Below, piece after piece: positions 19,501 to 28,029 of a stretch of 64,000 nucleotides of DNA (positions are counted from its first letter, which is position 1; each line of letters begins with the position of its first letter). The position numbers were made by a program, and so were the translations under genes. Location: the NCBI GenBank assembly GCA_021777765.1, contig JAJYDF010000010.1:30624-94623 (forward strand). The letters run 5' to 3'. The DNA is from Pseudomonadota bacterium (lineage in GTDB: Bacteria > Pseudomonadota > Gammaproteobacteria > DASZBR01). Below the pieces are notes generated by a model, which saw nothing but the letters and a program-made list of their open reading frames with translations, had not been told where the DNA came from and did no database searches.

Positions 19501-19735
19501 TATATTATTTAATAATGACATTACATTTTTTAAAAAACCATCTTCACGTTCACGAAGCAATGCCAATCTTAAAAAACATTTATTAAATTCGGATGAAGAG
19601 ATATCAAGCAAAAGAGAATCAAAAAAAAGAGATCTGGCTAAGATAATGTTTTTAATGCAACTACCGTCAAAAGAAAATCCAGATAATTACATCAATAATG
19701 AACAAATTAATTTTTTAAAACGTCCATGGAAATAA
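16547..19735 (+). CDS. Large J-domain protein with a duplicated ankyrin-like module, candidate effector
   Basis: 1062 residues. Residues 10-75 form a J-domain with the Hsp70-stimulating HPD motif at 38-40 (AMQWHPDKC) and [13 protein letters not shown] Ser/Gln-rich linker follows (76-110). Two homologous modules of about 400 residues come next (about 112-510 and 514-930); matched pairs include [43 protein letters not shown] and [18 protein letters not shown]. Both start with ankyrin-like helices ([38 protein letters not shown]). The tail is Pro/Ser/Lys-rich with DSSDDE and RESKKRD. No general DnaJ features (Gly/Phe region, zinc domain). A secreted, host-directed co-chaperone-like protein is the likeliest reading (inference). 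Confidence 0.7.
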   Translation: MKQYPASINNKYDRLGISRNASTEEIKKAFRRLAMQWHPDKCTEDKKIAEDNFKAISEAYEILSDPDKRRVYDNELQQSSSPQFHEDYFPYSAQQNTYRSASHSASTSKTSLFSAVKSGDIYIVQQVLDKGIDLEAIFRDQLPDTDALTWAFRNKYFNISLALINFIVRFDINKKFLTQLFNDLQSSISDISDEQLNELLTLICPHYDHANRFHADAQKLQNALTELLQKFIQQRMNKRTPLSFKLIDSIINRGANLFEWYIVMTLLQYASDEELRNFAQYYGPRRLIFSFIRCGSRTGIDKIISLGFSLARLDEDNANIFESVAIVKQLFPYHFARYNIHVPNHFWNNEYQIITMLKSAGITPSIYDLIKLIELKNLELVKEYILNNSEIPYNSYIQFFHMLLKNAPHNIFYKRIIDTLYYKHMSLPLSHDDSGNNFLHSLALRTDGNASSIFTCMKQILDTFHHELVSGCLNELANEKNNAGHLPEQLTTDTTFIHRLEDMKRFTHSSPGSMLLIATLQNNALEVKRILNKCKNSLDIYLDKKTTHTLNGQPHQLTALEIAIASGFNEVAVEIFQVILPSKYGSLERVEQTLIFAANNQFNKMFVILLNQCAARIKEIYHGDILDFTSLLTKLAILFIRKDPNNINYELINALQKHGANIFTWEITLTLLKSCNNKQFIEYATHFGSSRLIHAYMKYGIISGIYWCKNLGFKLFSEDDDRQSPFTVLANYQIIPDQLMNKEGFFKNRYVDASATHEIVEATPRELLALLIKENILPTYFYIYNAIFAQNGLMFGLYIDCIKQKIIIDLNEGQYINLFHTFLRQGINVQNPTIVLQNILSLAENIVLSVDNEGNNCLHTILSGDLTAKIKLLEAIETYIRNNSQHTHSANGILLRLVNSANRTGKTPEQLTENPLLLSKLKEWQKLDGTKNNSASHLNMTATNAFPAVAPTLAQAPAPVDVQLPVMNGIIITPDSSDDERLPPPILFNNDITFFKKPSSRSRSNANLKKHLLNSDEEISSKRESKKRDLAKIMFLMQLPSKENPDNYINNEQINFLKRPWK

Positions 19736-19752
19736 ATTTAGCATTTTAATCA

Positions 19753-20175
19753 TTACAATCTCTTAATCAAATAACAACCAATTAAATTATTACCATGCTC
19801 TAAACGCTCATATTCAATTTTAAAACCCATCTGTTGATACCACTCACACACTGGCCAATCTTTTAAAGTAAATACAGTAACTGCTTTACATCCTTTTTGT
19901 TTAGCCCACTGCTCTGCTTTTGCCACCAATGCTTTGCCATAACCTTGTTTGCGATATTTTTCATCTACCCATAATCCGCCTATTTCTGCTGGGCCGAAAT
20001 TATCAAAACCTGAAATAGCCGCGATGATTTTTTTATTTTCATCATAGGCTGCATAAAAATATCCGCCGGTGCCAGATAAGCCGCGTTGTGCTGCATAATG
20101 ATTAATTCCTTCAATAATTGCGCCGTGATCGTTTTCGGTTGGGTTTTCTATGGATATGATTTGGTTGATTGTCAT
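19753..20175 (-). CDS. GNAT-family N-acetyltransferase
   Basis: 140 residues, a single GNAT domain. Seen: AEIGGLWVDEKYRKQGYGKALVAKAEQWAKQ with the acetyl-CoA loop YRKQGYGKAL near residue 75, then VTVFTLKDWPVCEWYQQMGF, the usual C-terminal strand-helix pair. Small proteins of this type acetylate amino groups of antibiotics, amino acids or proteins; the acceptor is unknown. It converges on the J-domain gene with 17 bp between stops. Confidence 0.85.
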   Translation of the reverse strand: MTINQIISIENPTENDHGAIIEGINHYAAQRGLSGTGGYFYAAYDENKKIIAAISGFDNFGPAEIGGLWVDEKYRKQGYGKALVAKAEQWAKQKGCKAVTVFTLKDWPVCEWYQQMGFKIEYERLEHGNNLIGCYLIKRL

Positions 20176-20203
20176 TTCATGCGACCTTTAAATCTCAAGT
20201 AAA

Positions 20204-20241
20204 ATCCCTCACCCTAGCCCTCTCCCTAAAGGGAGAGGGAA
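20204..20241. repeat. Palindromic repeat, CCTTCTCCC family variant
   Basis: CCCTCACCCTAGCCCTCTCC and the following CTAAAGGGAGAGGGAA form a hairpin between the CaaX-type gene (ends 20288) and the GNAT gene (starts 20175). Related to the CCTTCTCCC repeats elsewhere in the window. Confidence 0.55.
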
Positions 20242-20287
20242 TATATGAGTTAATAGGTGGTAATTATTTCATATTAAAAAAAACAAT

Positions 20288-21076
20288 TTAAAACCAAGAA
20301 CAACAACTGCGATTTTTAACAGGTGCATGACCATTTTCTTTAGGAGATTTAATAGAATTTGTATCATTTTGAAGTAACCGCGAAGTTTCATCAACAGGCG
20401 CTGGTGGTCTCGGAGACCCATTATCAGCATCGAGTGAAGTACTGAGATCGGTTTTTTTCTCATTGGGGTTAACACCAAATAGACCAACAGGTTTTGCCAG
20501 TTCAGCTAAGCTCATATATTGTCCTGCCGTTAGATCAATATTTTTTAAGGCGCATAATTTTTTAATATCAAATCTTTTATTTATTTCATCATATGCAGTC
20601 AAAATTGCACTTGCATCAATTACTTTAGATTCTTTCGCCTCTTGAGATTGTTTAGCTTGTATTAAATAATCGATAATACTGCATTGATTTGAATTTTTCG
20701 CATGGCAATCACACCCAATAATAATCATATCCAATAAAATGGCCGCCCATTTCGCTTTTAATTTCGCTTCAATCTGCGTATCTTTTGCGATCAAAAAACT
20801 AGCCACTAAATTCGGAATAGAACCAGTAAAATAATTAATTTTAACAGGATTATTTAAAGCCCTTATGGCGTTTTGTAATCGTGCTTTTGTAACTATTTCA
20901 TCACCATTATTAGATGCTGAACCAACCCACTTAAGGTAATTAAATTCAATATTTTCTTTAAATTTTCTTTGTATAACACCATGAGCCTCTGCCAATGCAT
21001 TTTTGATATGAGAGCTCACGTCTTCAATATTTTTTTCTTTAACAGCTGCATACAAAGCAATACTATTAATTGTCAT
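20288..21076 (-). CDS. Hypothetical protein ending in a CaaX-like box, candidate effector
   Basis: 262 residues, not recognised. Predicted mostly helical with no signal peptide and no membrane helix. The last residues are KNRSCCSWF: Cys at -4 followed by two residues and Phe fits a eukaryotic prenylation box, with a second Cys beside it (possible palmitoylation) and basic residues before it. Residues 205-255 are a low-complexity linker (PNEKKTDLSTSLDADNGSP, then PPAPVDETSRLL). Legionella Dot/Icm effectors are known to be prenylated by host enzymes through C-terminal CaaX boxes. Here this is inference from sequence; no catalytic motif is apparent. AGGAGA precedes the ATG region. Confidence 0.6.
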   Translation of the reverse strand: MTINSIALYAAVKEKNIEDVSSHIKNALAEAHGVIQRKFKENIEFNYLKWVGSASNNGDEIVTKARLQNAIRALNNPVKINYFTGSIPNLVASFLIAKDTQIEAKLKAKWAAILLDMIIIGCDCHAKNSNQCSIIDYLIQAKQSQEAKESKVIDASAILTAYDEINKRFDIKKLCALKNIDLTAGQYMSLAELAKPVGLFGVNPNEKKTDLSTSLDADNGSPRPPAPVDETSRLLQNDTNSIKSPKENGHAPVKNRSCCSWF

Positions 21077-21178
21077 GGTGGATAATCTCCTACATTTTAG
21101 TATTAATTTAATGTTTATTTTGATTATATCAATAATTGTTATGCCATTTTAAAATGTAAAACTCCATGTTGACATTGA

Positions 21179-22537
21179 TTAATGTCGCTCTATGCACAAT
21201 CCTTTGAGCACATTTAAAGCTTGTGCCAATTGATAATCTTGACTTGCTAATAATTCTTCACTCATTAATGTGGTATTCGGTAAATTTTGATCGTCGCTTT
21301 TAGCATTTGCATTCGCATTTGCTAAATGATTCATTAAATTAGATTCTCTGAAAAAATTTAATAACGATTGATCGCTTTGGCTAGGCGCTGTTACTTTTAA
21401 ATTATCTATCACCACATCAGGAACAATACCTTGTGCCTGAATAGAACGACCCGCAGGGGTATAATATAAAGCAGTCGTTAATTTTATTGCACTTGTATCA
21501 GATAACGGCATAACGGTTTGTACCGATCCTTTACCAAATGTTTGCGTACCTAAAATAATTGCGCGGTGATAATCTTGCAAAGCGCCCGCAACAATTTCTG
21601 CACCTGAAGCAGAACCACCATTAACAATAACTACCATCGGCGCATTTTCTAATTTATCCATGCCATCTGCTTTTGCACTAAATAATGTATTTGCAGCACG
21701 ACCTTTAGTATAAACAATTAAACTGTCATATTTTAAATGGGGCGCATCTAAAAAGGTATTTGTCACTGCAATGGCTGATTGTAATAACCCACCAGGATTA
21801 TTCCTTAAATCCAATACCACTCCTTTTAATTGACCTTTATTTGATGTTTGTAATTGACTAATAGCTTGTAATAATTCCGTTTCTGTTACTTCATCAAAAC
21901 TACTGATGCGAATATAACCATAACCCGGTTCAATCATTTTACTTTTTACACTCTGAACGTGAATATCATCGCGTTTTAATTTAAATATGAGTGGCTGTTC
22001 CGATCCGTCGCGAATAACAGTAACAGATAATTCAGTGCCTTTTGCACCACGCATCATTTTAATGGCATCACGAAAAGCTAAATTCATTACTGGCGTAGTA
22101 TTAATTAAAACAATCATATCGCCAGGTAAAATGCCTGCTTTTTGTGCTGGGGTATCATCAATAGGTGTAACAACTTTTAAATAACCATTTTCCGGTGTCA
22201 CTTCTAAGCCAACGCCATAAAATTCACCGGTAGTTATATCATGTAAATCGGATAAATCTTGTGCATCTAAATAATTTGAATGCGGATCAAGCCCATTTAT
22301 CATGCCGCGTAATGCATCTGTATATAATTCATTATCACTTAACGGTTTATAATAATAATCTTTTACCATTTTAATTGCGGTTTGGAGTGTATCTAAATTA
22401 ACAGTATTATTTTGTGCTTGTTGATTATTTGCTGAGGGATTGTCGACTTGCGCAAAAATTTTACCCGCCAAGAGAACAATAAACATCAACAATACATAAA
22501 AAATCCATGAAAAAGTATTTCGTTTAGGCTGTGTCAT
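21179..22537 (-). CDS. Carboxy-terminal processing protease (S41 family)
   Basis: Periplasmic serine protease of the CtpA/Prc type. 452 residues: N-terminal membrane anchor or signal (residues 12-30), helical segment, PDZ domain (about 90-175, with GVGLEVTPENGYLKVV and GDMIVLINTTPV), then the S41 catalytic domain with LDLRNNPGGLL, GGSASGAEIVAGAL (nucleophile Ser) and TFGKGSVQTV (Lys of the Ser-Lys dyad). Likely shapes cell-wall enzymes or processes envelope proteins. It follows gpmI by about 100 bp on the same strand; in many relatives an envC-type gene lies between them and is absent here. Confidence 0.93.
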   Translation of the reverse strand: MTQPKRNTFSWIFYVLLMFIVLLAGKIFAQVDNPSANNQQAQNNTVNLDTLQTAIKMVKDYYYKPLSDNELYTDALRGMINGLDPHSNYLDAQDLSDLHDITTGEFYGVGLEVTPENGYLKVVTPIDDTPAQKAGILPGDMIVLINTTPVMNLAFRDAIKMMRGAKGTELSVTVIRDGSEQPLIFKLKRDDIHVQSVKSKMIEPGYGYIRISSFDEVTETELLQAISQLQTSNKGQLKGVVLDLRNNPGGLLQSAIAVTNTFLDAPHLKYDSLIVYTKGRAANTLFSAKADGMDKLENAPMVVIVNGGSASGAEIVAGALQDYHRAIILGTQTFGKGSVQTVMPLSDTSAIKLTTALYYTPAGRSIQAQGIVPDVVIDNLKVTAPSQSDQSLLNFFRESNLMNHLANANANAKSDDQNLPNTTLMSEELLASQDYQLAQALNVLKGLCIERH

Positions 22538-22638
22538 CTAGTTTCCCAAAAATAATTAAAATTTCCTTCTCCCAGAGGGGAAATGTACTTATCGGCACCT
22601 ACTCTGCAAGCAAGAGCAGGATAAAAAAATGAATGAAT

Positions 22639-24180
22639 TTATTGCAGAACAAATAAGCTTTTCCCAGTCATTTCTTTAGGCTGTGGCAAACCCATACAAT
22701 ACAAAATTGTAGGTGCAATATCCGACAAAGTGCCGCCCAAGCCTGCTACTTTAGCTGGTCGACCTATATAAATGCAAGGCACGAGTTCATTTGTATGCGC
22801 TGTATGGGGTTGATTGGTACGCTCATCAAACATACATTCGGCATTGCCATGATCCGCTGTAATAATGACTTCACTACCCACTTCTTGAACTGCTTGCATG
22901 ATTTTTCCCAAGGAATTATCTATCGTTTCGATAGCTTGCACAGTCGCATCGAAATTCCCAGTGTGTCCAACCATATCAGGATTAGCATAATTGCAAATAA
23001 TTAATGCATATTTTTTACTAAGGATTGCTTCAACCAATTTATCGGTTAATTCAGGCGCACTCATTGCTGGATGTAAATCATAAGTAGCGACTTTTGAGGA
23101 AGGAATTAAAATACGATCTTCTCCCGGATAGGCTTTTTCAATTCCACCATTGAAGAAAAATGTCACATGGGCATATTTTTCTGTTTCAGCAATACGTAAT
23201 TGTTTTAAACCACATTCAGAAATATATTCTCCTAATACATGTGTTAATTTTTCAGGTGGATATGCAATTTGCGTTTCTATATCAACTGCGTATTGTGTCA
23301 AAGAAACAAATTCTGCTATTTTTGGCCATGTTTTTCTGGTAAACCCTTGAAATTGAGGTTCGGTAAATGCTCGCGTTAATTGTCTTGCACGATCAGCGCG
23401 GTAATTCATAAAAATCACCACATCATCATCTTTAATCGTAATAGGTGTTTCATGGATTAAATGAATAGCCGTTGGTTTTACAAATTCATCTGTTTCTCCA
23501 CGTTGATACGCTTGCGATAATGCTTCTACTGCCGATTGTGCATGATACTCAGTGGTTCCTGCAGTCAATAAATCATAAGCCAGTTGTGTACGATCCCAAC
23601 GTTTATCACGATCCATTGCATAATATCGACCAGAAATAGAGGCAATCTTTCCTTTTCCATATTCATTACATAAATCAGTTAATCTATTTAATGAAGGAAG
23701 TGCGCTTTGCGGTGGTGTATCGCGGCCGTCTAAAAAAGCATGCAAATAAATATGCTGTGTGCCTCGTTCTACCGCCAATTTAAACATTGCAAAAATATGT
23801 TGTTCATGACTATGTACACCACCAGGAGATAATAATCCCATAATATGTATTGTTTTATGGGTATTTATTGCTTTTTGTACGGCGGAAATTAATACAGGAT
23901 TTTTAATAAATTCACCGTCATTTATTGCCTTATCGATACGTGTAAAATCTTGACGCACAATTCTGCCGGCACCCATATTAAGATGGCCCACTTCAGAATT
24001 ACCCATTTGACCATCGGGTAATCCCACAGCATTACCTGATCCATCAATTAATGTGTGTGGATAGGTTTGCCAGATTTTGTCCCAATGTGGTTTTTTTGCA
24101 GCACTAATTGCATTATATTTTTCTGATTCACGATAGCCCCAGCCATCAAGAATAATTAACACCATAGGAGTGGTTGGCAT
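22639..24180 (-). CDS. gpmI: 2,3-bisphosphoglycerate-independent phosphoglycerate mutase
   Basis: Interconverts 3- and 2-phosphoglycerate in glycolysis using two Mn ions and a phosphoserine intermediate. 513 residues, full length. Seen: [12 protein letters not shown] at the N-terminus (metal-binding Asp), [16 protein letters not shown] with the catalytic Ser near residue 63, [11 protein letters not shown] near 150, [13 protein letters not shown] near 398 and [10 protein letters not shown] near 440. It precedes the S41 protease gene. No GpmA alternative is visible in the window. Confidence 0.97.
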   Translation of the reverse strand: MPTTPMVLIILDGWGYRESEKYNAISAAKKPHWDKIWQTYPHTLIDGSGNAVGLPDGQMGNSEVGHLNMGAGRIVRQDFTRIDKAINDGEFIKNPVLISAVQKAINTHKTIHIMGLLSPGGVHSHEQHIFAMFKLAVERGTQHIYLHAFLDGRDTPPQSALPSLNRLTDLCNEYGKGKIASISGRYYAMDRDKRWDRTQLAYDLLTAGTTEYHAQSAVEALSQAYQRGETDEFVKPTAIHLIHETPITIKDDDVVIFMNYRADRARQLTRAFTEPQFQGFTRKTWPKIAEFVSLTQYAVDIETQIAYPPEKLTHVLGEYISECGLKQLRIAETEKYAHVTFFFNGGIEKAYPGEDRILIPSSKVATYDLHPAMSAPELTDKLVEAILSKKYALIICNYANPDMVGHTGNFDATVQAIETIDNSLGKIMQAVQEVGSEVIITADHGNAECMFDERTNQPHTAHTNELVPCIYIGRPAKVAGLGGTLSDIAPTILYCMGLPQPKEMTGKSLFVLQ

Positions 24181-24238
24181 ACAAATTTCCCATTAGAATA
24201 AAACAAAACTGTAATTATACGCAGATGTTATTAATTAG

Positions 24239-25408
24239 CTAGGGGATATGCGGTTCCCATATTTTTTCTAATGATTTTTGCTGGGGATGGTATTTATAAA
24301 CAATAATACCGCTGTTATCTGCCCGCCCCATTACTAAAATATTTGCAGCAGGTGCGGTATCAATAGATTCATTACGTAAAAAATGATTTACTGATGGCCA
24401 GGTATTATTACCTAAATAAATATATTGGATCGGATGAGGGTTTGATACGGTATAAAGAACCGCATAATTAAATGAGCGATAATTAAACCTTAAATAATCA
24501 TTGTTATTATCAATAAATTTAAGGGTTTGTATCGCGTTGATATGATTTTTTAAAAGCGGATCATTAATATCTTGCGGAATATCTAACCAAGTATTGGATA
24601 CACTAAAATATTTTTTACCAGTATGCGCATTCCATACAAATAAAAATTCATTTTCATCACCGCTAATGACATAATTATTATCTGGACTTATCGTTGCATA
24701 AGTTTTGACTTCATTACCAGGTAATTTAAATAAGGGTTTACCAGTGTTAATATTCCAAATAACGACACCATCTAATAAAGATGCATCAATGGTCCCGACA
24801 TTGTATTTCTGTGCTGCAGCCATTTTAGTATTTATTGCTTTCGCTAACGGCACTAGATCATAAGCGCGTTCTGCATCACCTGATGTCACCAAAAAATGAT
24901 TATTATTCGAGATCACTAAATTCAATAATTTGCCACTACTCAATAATCCATTGATATCATAAGCAGATTTAATTTTTTTTTGATTTGCTCCTATTCCTTG
25001 ATATAAATTCCACTGTTGATCGGAAGCAAAATAATTCTTTAAATTGGAAGACATGACTTGGCCATAGACAGGAAAATGATTTTGAAATTGCAATAATGTT
25101 TTGCCATCAATATTTTGCACATGAACGACATTATTAATATCTTGCCACATAAAAGAGTGCGTGTGTTTGATAAAATAGGCGCTATATATATTCGCATGTG
25201 AGGCAATAATTTTTTTAGTATGCGCTTTGATATCCCAAAGAATTAATTCACCATCCAAATGCGAACTGATTGCATAATATCCATCTGACGAGATGCTTAT
25301 CATCATTACAAGGGCATCAGATTGAACATTAGCAAAACTTGTAATAGAAATTATTTGAAATGTGATAAATAGAAATAAGTTTATTATTTTATTAAATTTG
25401 ATATTCAT
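24239..25408 (-). CDS. Exported WD40-like beta-propeller protein
   Basis: 389 residues with a signal peptide (MNIKFNKIINLFLFITFQIISITSFA, cleavage after about 26). The body has repeated strand patterns typical of WD40 propellers: YYAISSHLDGELILWDIKAH, NYVISGDENEFLFVWNAHTG and similar weaker units, with D-x-L-I-L-W-D type turns. No catalytic residues. Such proteins act as binding scaffolds; partner unknown. It ends 58 bp from gpmI on the same strand and may be co-transcribed with the lipase-like gene upstream, although a repeat lies between. Confidence 0.65.
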   Translation of the reverse strand: MNIKFNKIINLFLFITFQIISITSFANVQSDALVMMISISSDGYYAISSHLDGELILWDIKAHTKKIIASHANIYSAYFIKHTHSFMWQDINNVVHVQNIDGKTLLQFQNHFPVYGQVMSSNLKNYFASDQQWNLYQGIGANQKKIKSAYDINGLLSSGKLLNLVISNNNHFLVTSGDAERAYDLVPLAKAINTKMAAAQKYNVGTIDASLLDGVVIWNINTGKPLFKLPGNEVKTYATISPDNNYVISGDENEFLFVWNAHTGKKYFSVSNTWLDIPQDINDPLLKNHINAIQTLKFIDNNNDYLRFNYRSFNYAVLYTVSNPHPIQYIYLGNNTWPSVNHFLRNESIDTAPAANILVMGRADNSGIIVYKYHPQQKSLEKIWEPHIP

Positions 25409-25428
25409 TTTTTGTCATTATTCACTTT

Positions 25429-25488
25429 TGTCATTCCCGCCGGCATGAAAAAATAGCGGACATGCTTAAGCATCAAGCGGGAATGACA
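25429..25488. repeat. Palindromic repeat, TGTCATTCCCGC family
   Basis: TGTCATTCCCGCCGGCATG at the left end pairs with CATCAAGCGGGAATGACA at the right end around a loop of about 22 bp. The outer arms TGTCATTCCCGC match perfectly. It lies between two minus-strand genes. Confidence 0.8.
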
Positions 25489-25518
25489 ACATCTAATTTT
25501 TAACATTTATTTAACTAT

Positions 25519-27222
25519 TTATAGAGTATACAATCCAAATTGTTTGACCCCATCGCCACCAATAATATGTTTTTGATACACATTTTGCATAACACGTTCC
25601 GCAGGAATGCGCATGCCGGAATGTTCCCAAAGCCATTCAGATTGATTGATTAAAATTAATTTTCCTGATTCTAATAAATTTTGCATTAATGGACTTTCTA
25701 AATCAGGCCCACTATATCCCATCGCTGCAGATGGTCTATAAGAACTGTTTTCGAGCACTTTCATTAAAGCAAATAATTCTTTAATACAAGGTATCATTAA
25801 ATCAAATTGTGTATATTGTTCTTGTGATAATTGTTCCAGAATAATATTAAATCCAATTGATTCTTTGATTGACCAATATTCTACTTCATTGGAAAATTGT
25901 TTATTAAAATAATGTCCGTCTTTACTGCAGGGATACAACGCAATCCATGTTAAATAATATCTTTGTCTGACACCGCTCAGTAATAAATATTCAGGGGGCA
26001 CACCAATCCATACTGATAGGATATATAAACTGATACCAAAATAGGTAAATATTCTGCCCATCCATAATTCTTTTGTATCTTTTTCTTGATCGATTTGTTC
26101 CTGAATGGCTTGATGAGGCATTATTGGACCTAAAATATTATCATTAAAACTATATAAAATTGTCATTTGTTGTGCTGCTTTATAGGCATCGGGTACATAC
26201 CAAGGATCAAGTGCAGGATCCATAAAATAGGCAGGATCATGTTCTTTTTCTGTTCGCGCAAATGTATTATCAGGAATTGCAGGTTGCCATAAAAAGGCAT
26301 GAGAAATAATATTTGGATTATTTTTACCTAGAATATCCATTGCTTTAACCAATAATCCATTACCTAAACTGTGCGCAATAACATTAATATTATTAATACC
26401 CGCCGCTTTTAATTCCATTATTATTTGCGCCAAATGAGTTGCAGGTTCAATTTTCGGATCACTGATCGCTTGAATTGCAGCAACATAATCCAGTGGAAAT
26501 GGATCACCTGACCAAGCAATATTTAACAGACGTTCAAATTTCAAATAATTGGTGCGATTAAATTGTGTTGTGGCACGATTTAAATTGTCTTCCATATGAA
26601 TAATCCAATTATGGGCATCAGTACCATTGAGCATCACTTCTAAATCTGCACGACCATTAATACTAGTGGTATTTGGTGGAATTTGCGGAAAATATTGTCG
26701 CAGCATGGATAAATCACGATAAATAGTCGAATCACCCTGACCCGAAATAAAAATTGCAGGCAATCCCAGACTGAGTGTTGATGGATCAAGAATCACTTTG
26801 TCGGCTTTAGGACCAAATTGACCATAAGCTACATTATAACCATGTATAAATAAGGTCACATTATTATTGCGATTTTTAAAATAATTTAATTCCGCAGCAC
26901 TCATTATATTACCTTTGTTTTTATTAATGCGACTATTATAATCATTACCATCAAATGTTTGTTCTTTGCGCAAACTGACAATTATCGGCGGTGATAATAA
27001 TTTTACCGTAACATTTCTAATTTGCTGAGAACCATTGGTAATTATTTGTTGTGATTGTACTGCTGCAATAGTTGCAAATGGATTATGAGGACATACTGGT
27101 TTATCATCAATAGCAATAATATGCTGACTGGGAATCATCAATTGTAATTCTTGATTTAATGCAATGCCAGGATGCTCAATGGTATTTTGTAAACCGCCTG
27201 ACCAGATTGGTAGTGTTGTCAT
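25519..27222 (-). CDS. Alpha/beta-hydrolase (DUF900/lipase-like)
   Basis: 567 residues, cytoplasmic by appearance. Seen: NNVTLFIHGYNVAYGQFG near residue 115 (oxyanion-side HGYN motif of the DUF900/alpha-beta hydrolase group) and INVIAHSLGNGLLVKAMDIL near 275 with the nucleophile elbow AHSLG. Later residues DPALDPWYVPDAYK and a C-terminal His-rich part could supply the Asp and His; which residues is unsure. A hydrophobic stretch near 395-415 may touch membranes. Substrate is unknown; a lipid or ester is plausible. Confidence 0.7.
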   Translation of the reverse strand: MTTLPIWSGGLQNTIEHPGIALNQELQLMIPSQHIIAIDDKPVCPHNPFATIAAVQSQQIITNGSQQIRNVTVKLLSPPIIVSLRKEQTFDGNDYNSRINKNKGNIMSAAELNYFKNRNNNVTLFIHGYNVAYGQFGPKADKVILDPSTLSLGLPAIFISGQGDSTIYRDLSMLRQYFPQIPPNTTSINGRADLEVMLNGTDAHNWIIHMEDNLNRATTQFNRTNYLKFERLLNIAWSGDPFPLDYVAAIQAISDPKIEPATHLAQIIMELKAAGINNINVIAHSLGNGLLVKAMDILGKNNPNIISHAFLWQPAIPDNTFARTEKEHDPAYFMDPALDPWYVPDAYKAAQQMTILYSFNDNILGPIMPHQAIQEQIDQEKDTKELWMGRIFTYFGISLYILSVWIGVPPEYLLLSGVRQRYYLTWIALYPCSKDGHYFNKQFSNEVEYWSIKESIGFNIILEQLSQEQYTQFDLMIPCIKELFALMKVLENSSYRPSAAMGYSGPDLESPLMQNLLESGKLILINQSEWLWEHSGMRIPAERVMQNVYQKHIIGGDGVKQFGLYTL

Positions 27223-27260
27223 AATTATTTTAATTTGTTCAATTTTATTTGCATCATAAA

Positions 27261-27323
27261 TTTCCTTCTCTCATTGGGACTAATGCGATAAACACGCTTT
27301 TTCTTGCAAATGAGAGAAGGAAA
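27261..27323. repeat. Palindromic repeat, CCTTCTCCC family variant
   Basis: TTTCCTTCTCTCATT (27261-27275) and its exact reverse complement AATGAGAGAAGGAAA (27309-27323) flank a 33-bp loop. It lies in the 262-bp non-coding gap between the hydrolase gene and the tRNA deacylase gene; the rest of that gap is AT-rich and featureless. Confidence 0.75.
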
Positions 27324-27484
27324 AATGGAAAGATTGTAACGAAGAAATAATAATCACGTTCTTAACAAATATAAATTGGAAAATAACTTGTATTTACATC
27401 AGTAATTTATTACAAAATGATCGTTCACTGACATTAAAAAGTTTGAGCAGTATCATTAAAATGAAGAATTCCACCTTACTCTTT

Positions 27485-27937
27485 TTACATCATAATTTTC
27501 GGATTTACCAATTTTGCATAATCACTATAGGCCAATTTCATACATTCAGAATGTGTTCCTGCATTAAATGCAATTTCTTTTTCTTTTGATAATTTATTAT
27601 CCATATAAACATCAATCCCAAATAAATTACCAAATGGTGGCATTGCGCCTAATTCGCAATCAGGAAATAAATTGTTGAATTCAATTTCAGTTGCTATTTC
27701 AACTTTATTTACACCTGTTAAATGTTTCAAATTTCCTAAATCCACTTTTAAAGTTGCCGGCAATACTACCATTGCAATCTTACCATCTAATTTCACAATC
27801 ACTGATTTAGCAAGTTGTTGTCCTGAAATATGTACTGATTCCGCAACTTCTTGTGCAGGAATTGCACGAGAGTGTGCAATTAACACATATCTAATATGAT
27901 TAGTATCCAAAAAATCTTTAAGTCTCTGTACTGGCAT
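27485..27937 (-). CDS. YbaK/ProX-type aminoacyl-tRNA deacylase
   Basis: Free-standing editing domain related to YbaK and ProX, which hydrolyse mischarged tRNA(Pro). From ATG 27937 it is 150 residues; AGGAGG lies 5 bp before this ATG and decides the start over the one at 27955. Seen: YVLIAHSRAIPAQEVAESV, GQQLAKSVIVKLDGKIAMVVLPA with the conserved Lys near residue 50, and GAMPPFGNLFGIDVYMD, the substrate-loop motif of this family. It lies 92 bp downstream of proS, whose type lacks a built-in editing domain, so the pair probably works together. Confidence 0.88.
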   Translation of the reverse strand: MPVQRLKDFLDTNHIRYVLIAHSRAIPAQEVAESVHISGQQLAKSVIVKLDGKIAMVVLPATLKVDLGNLKHLTGVNKVEIATEIEFNNLFPDCELGAMPPFGNLFGIDVYMDNKLSKEKEIAFNAGTHSECMKLAYSDYAKLVNPKIMM

Positions 27938-28029
27938 ATCTCCTCCTATAGTCATTTTGCTCTGTCATAGGACCTAACAAAAGTATAGCAATAAAATATA
28001 AATACGGAGGAGAAGCCAATTACACTTAA

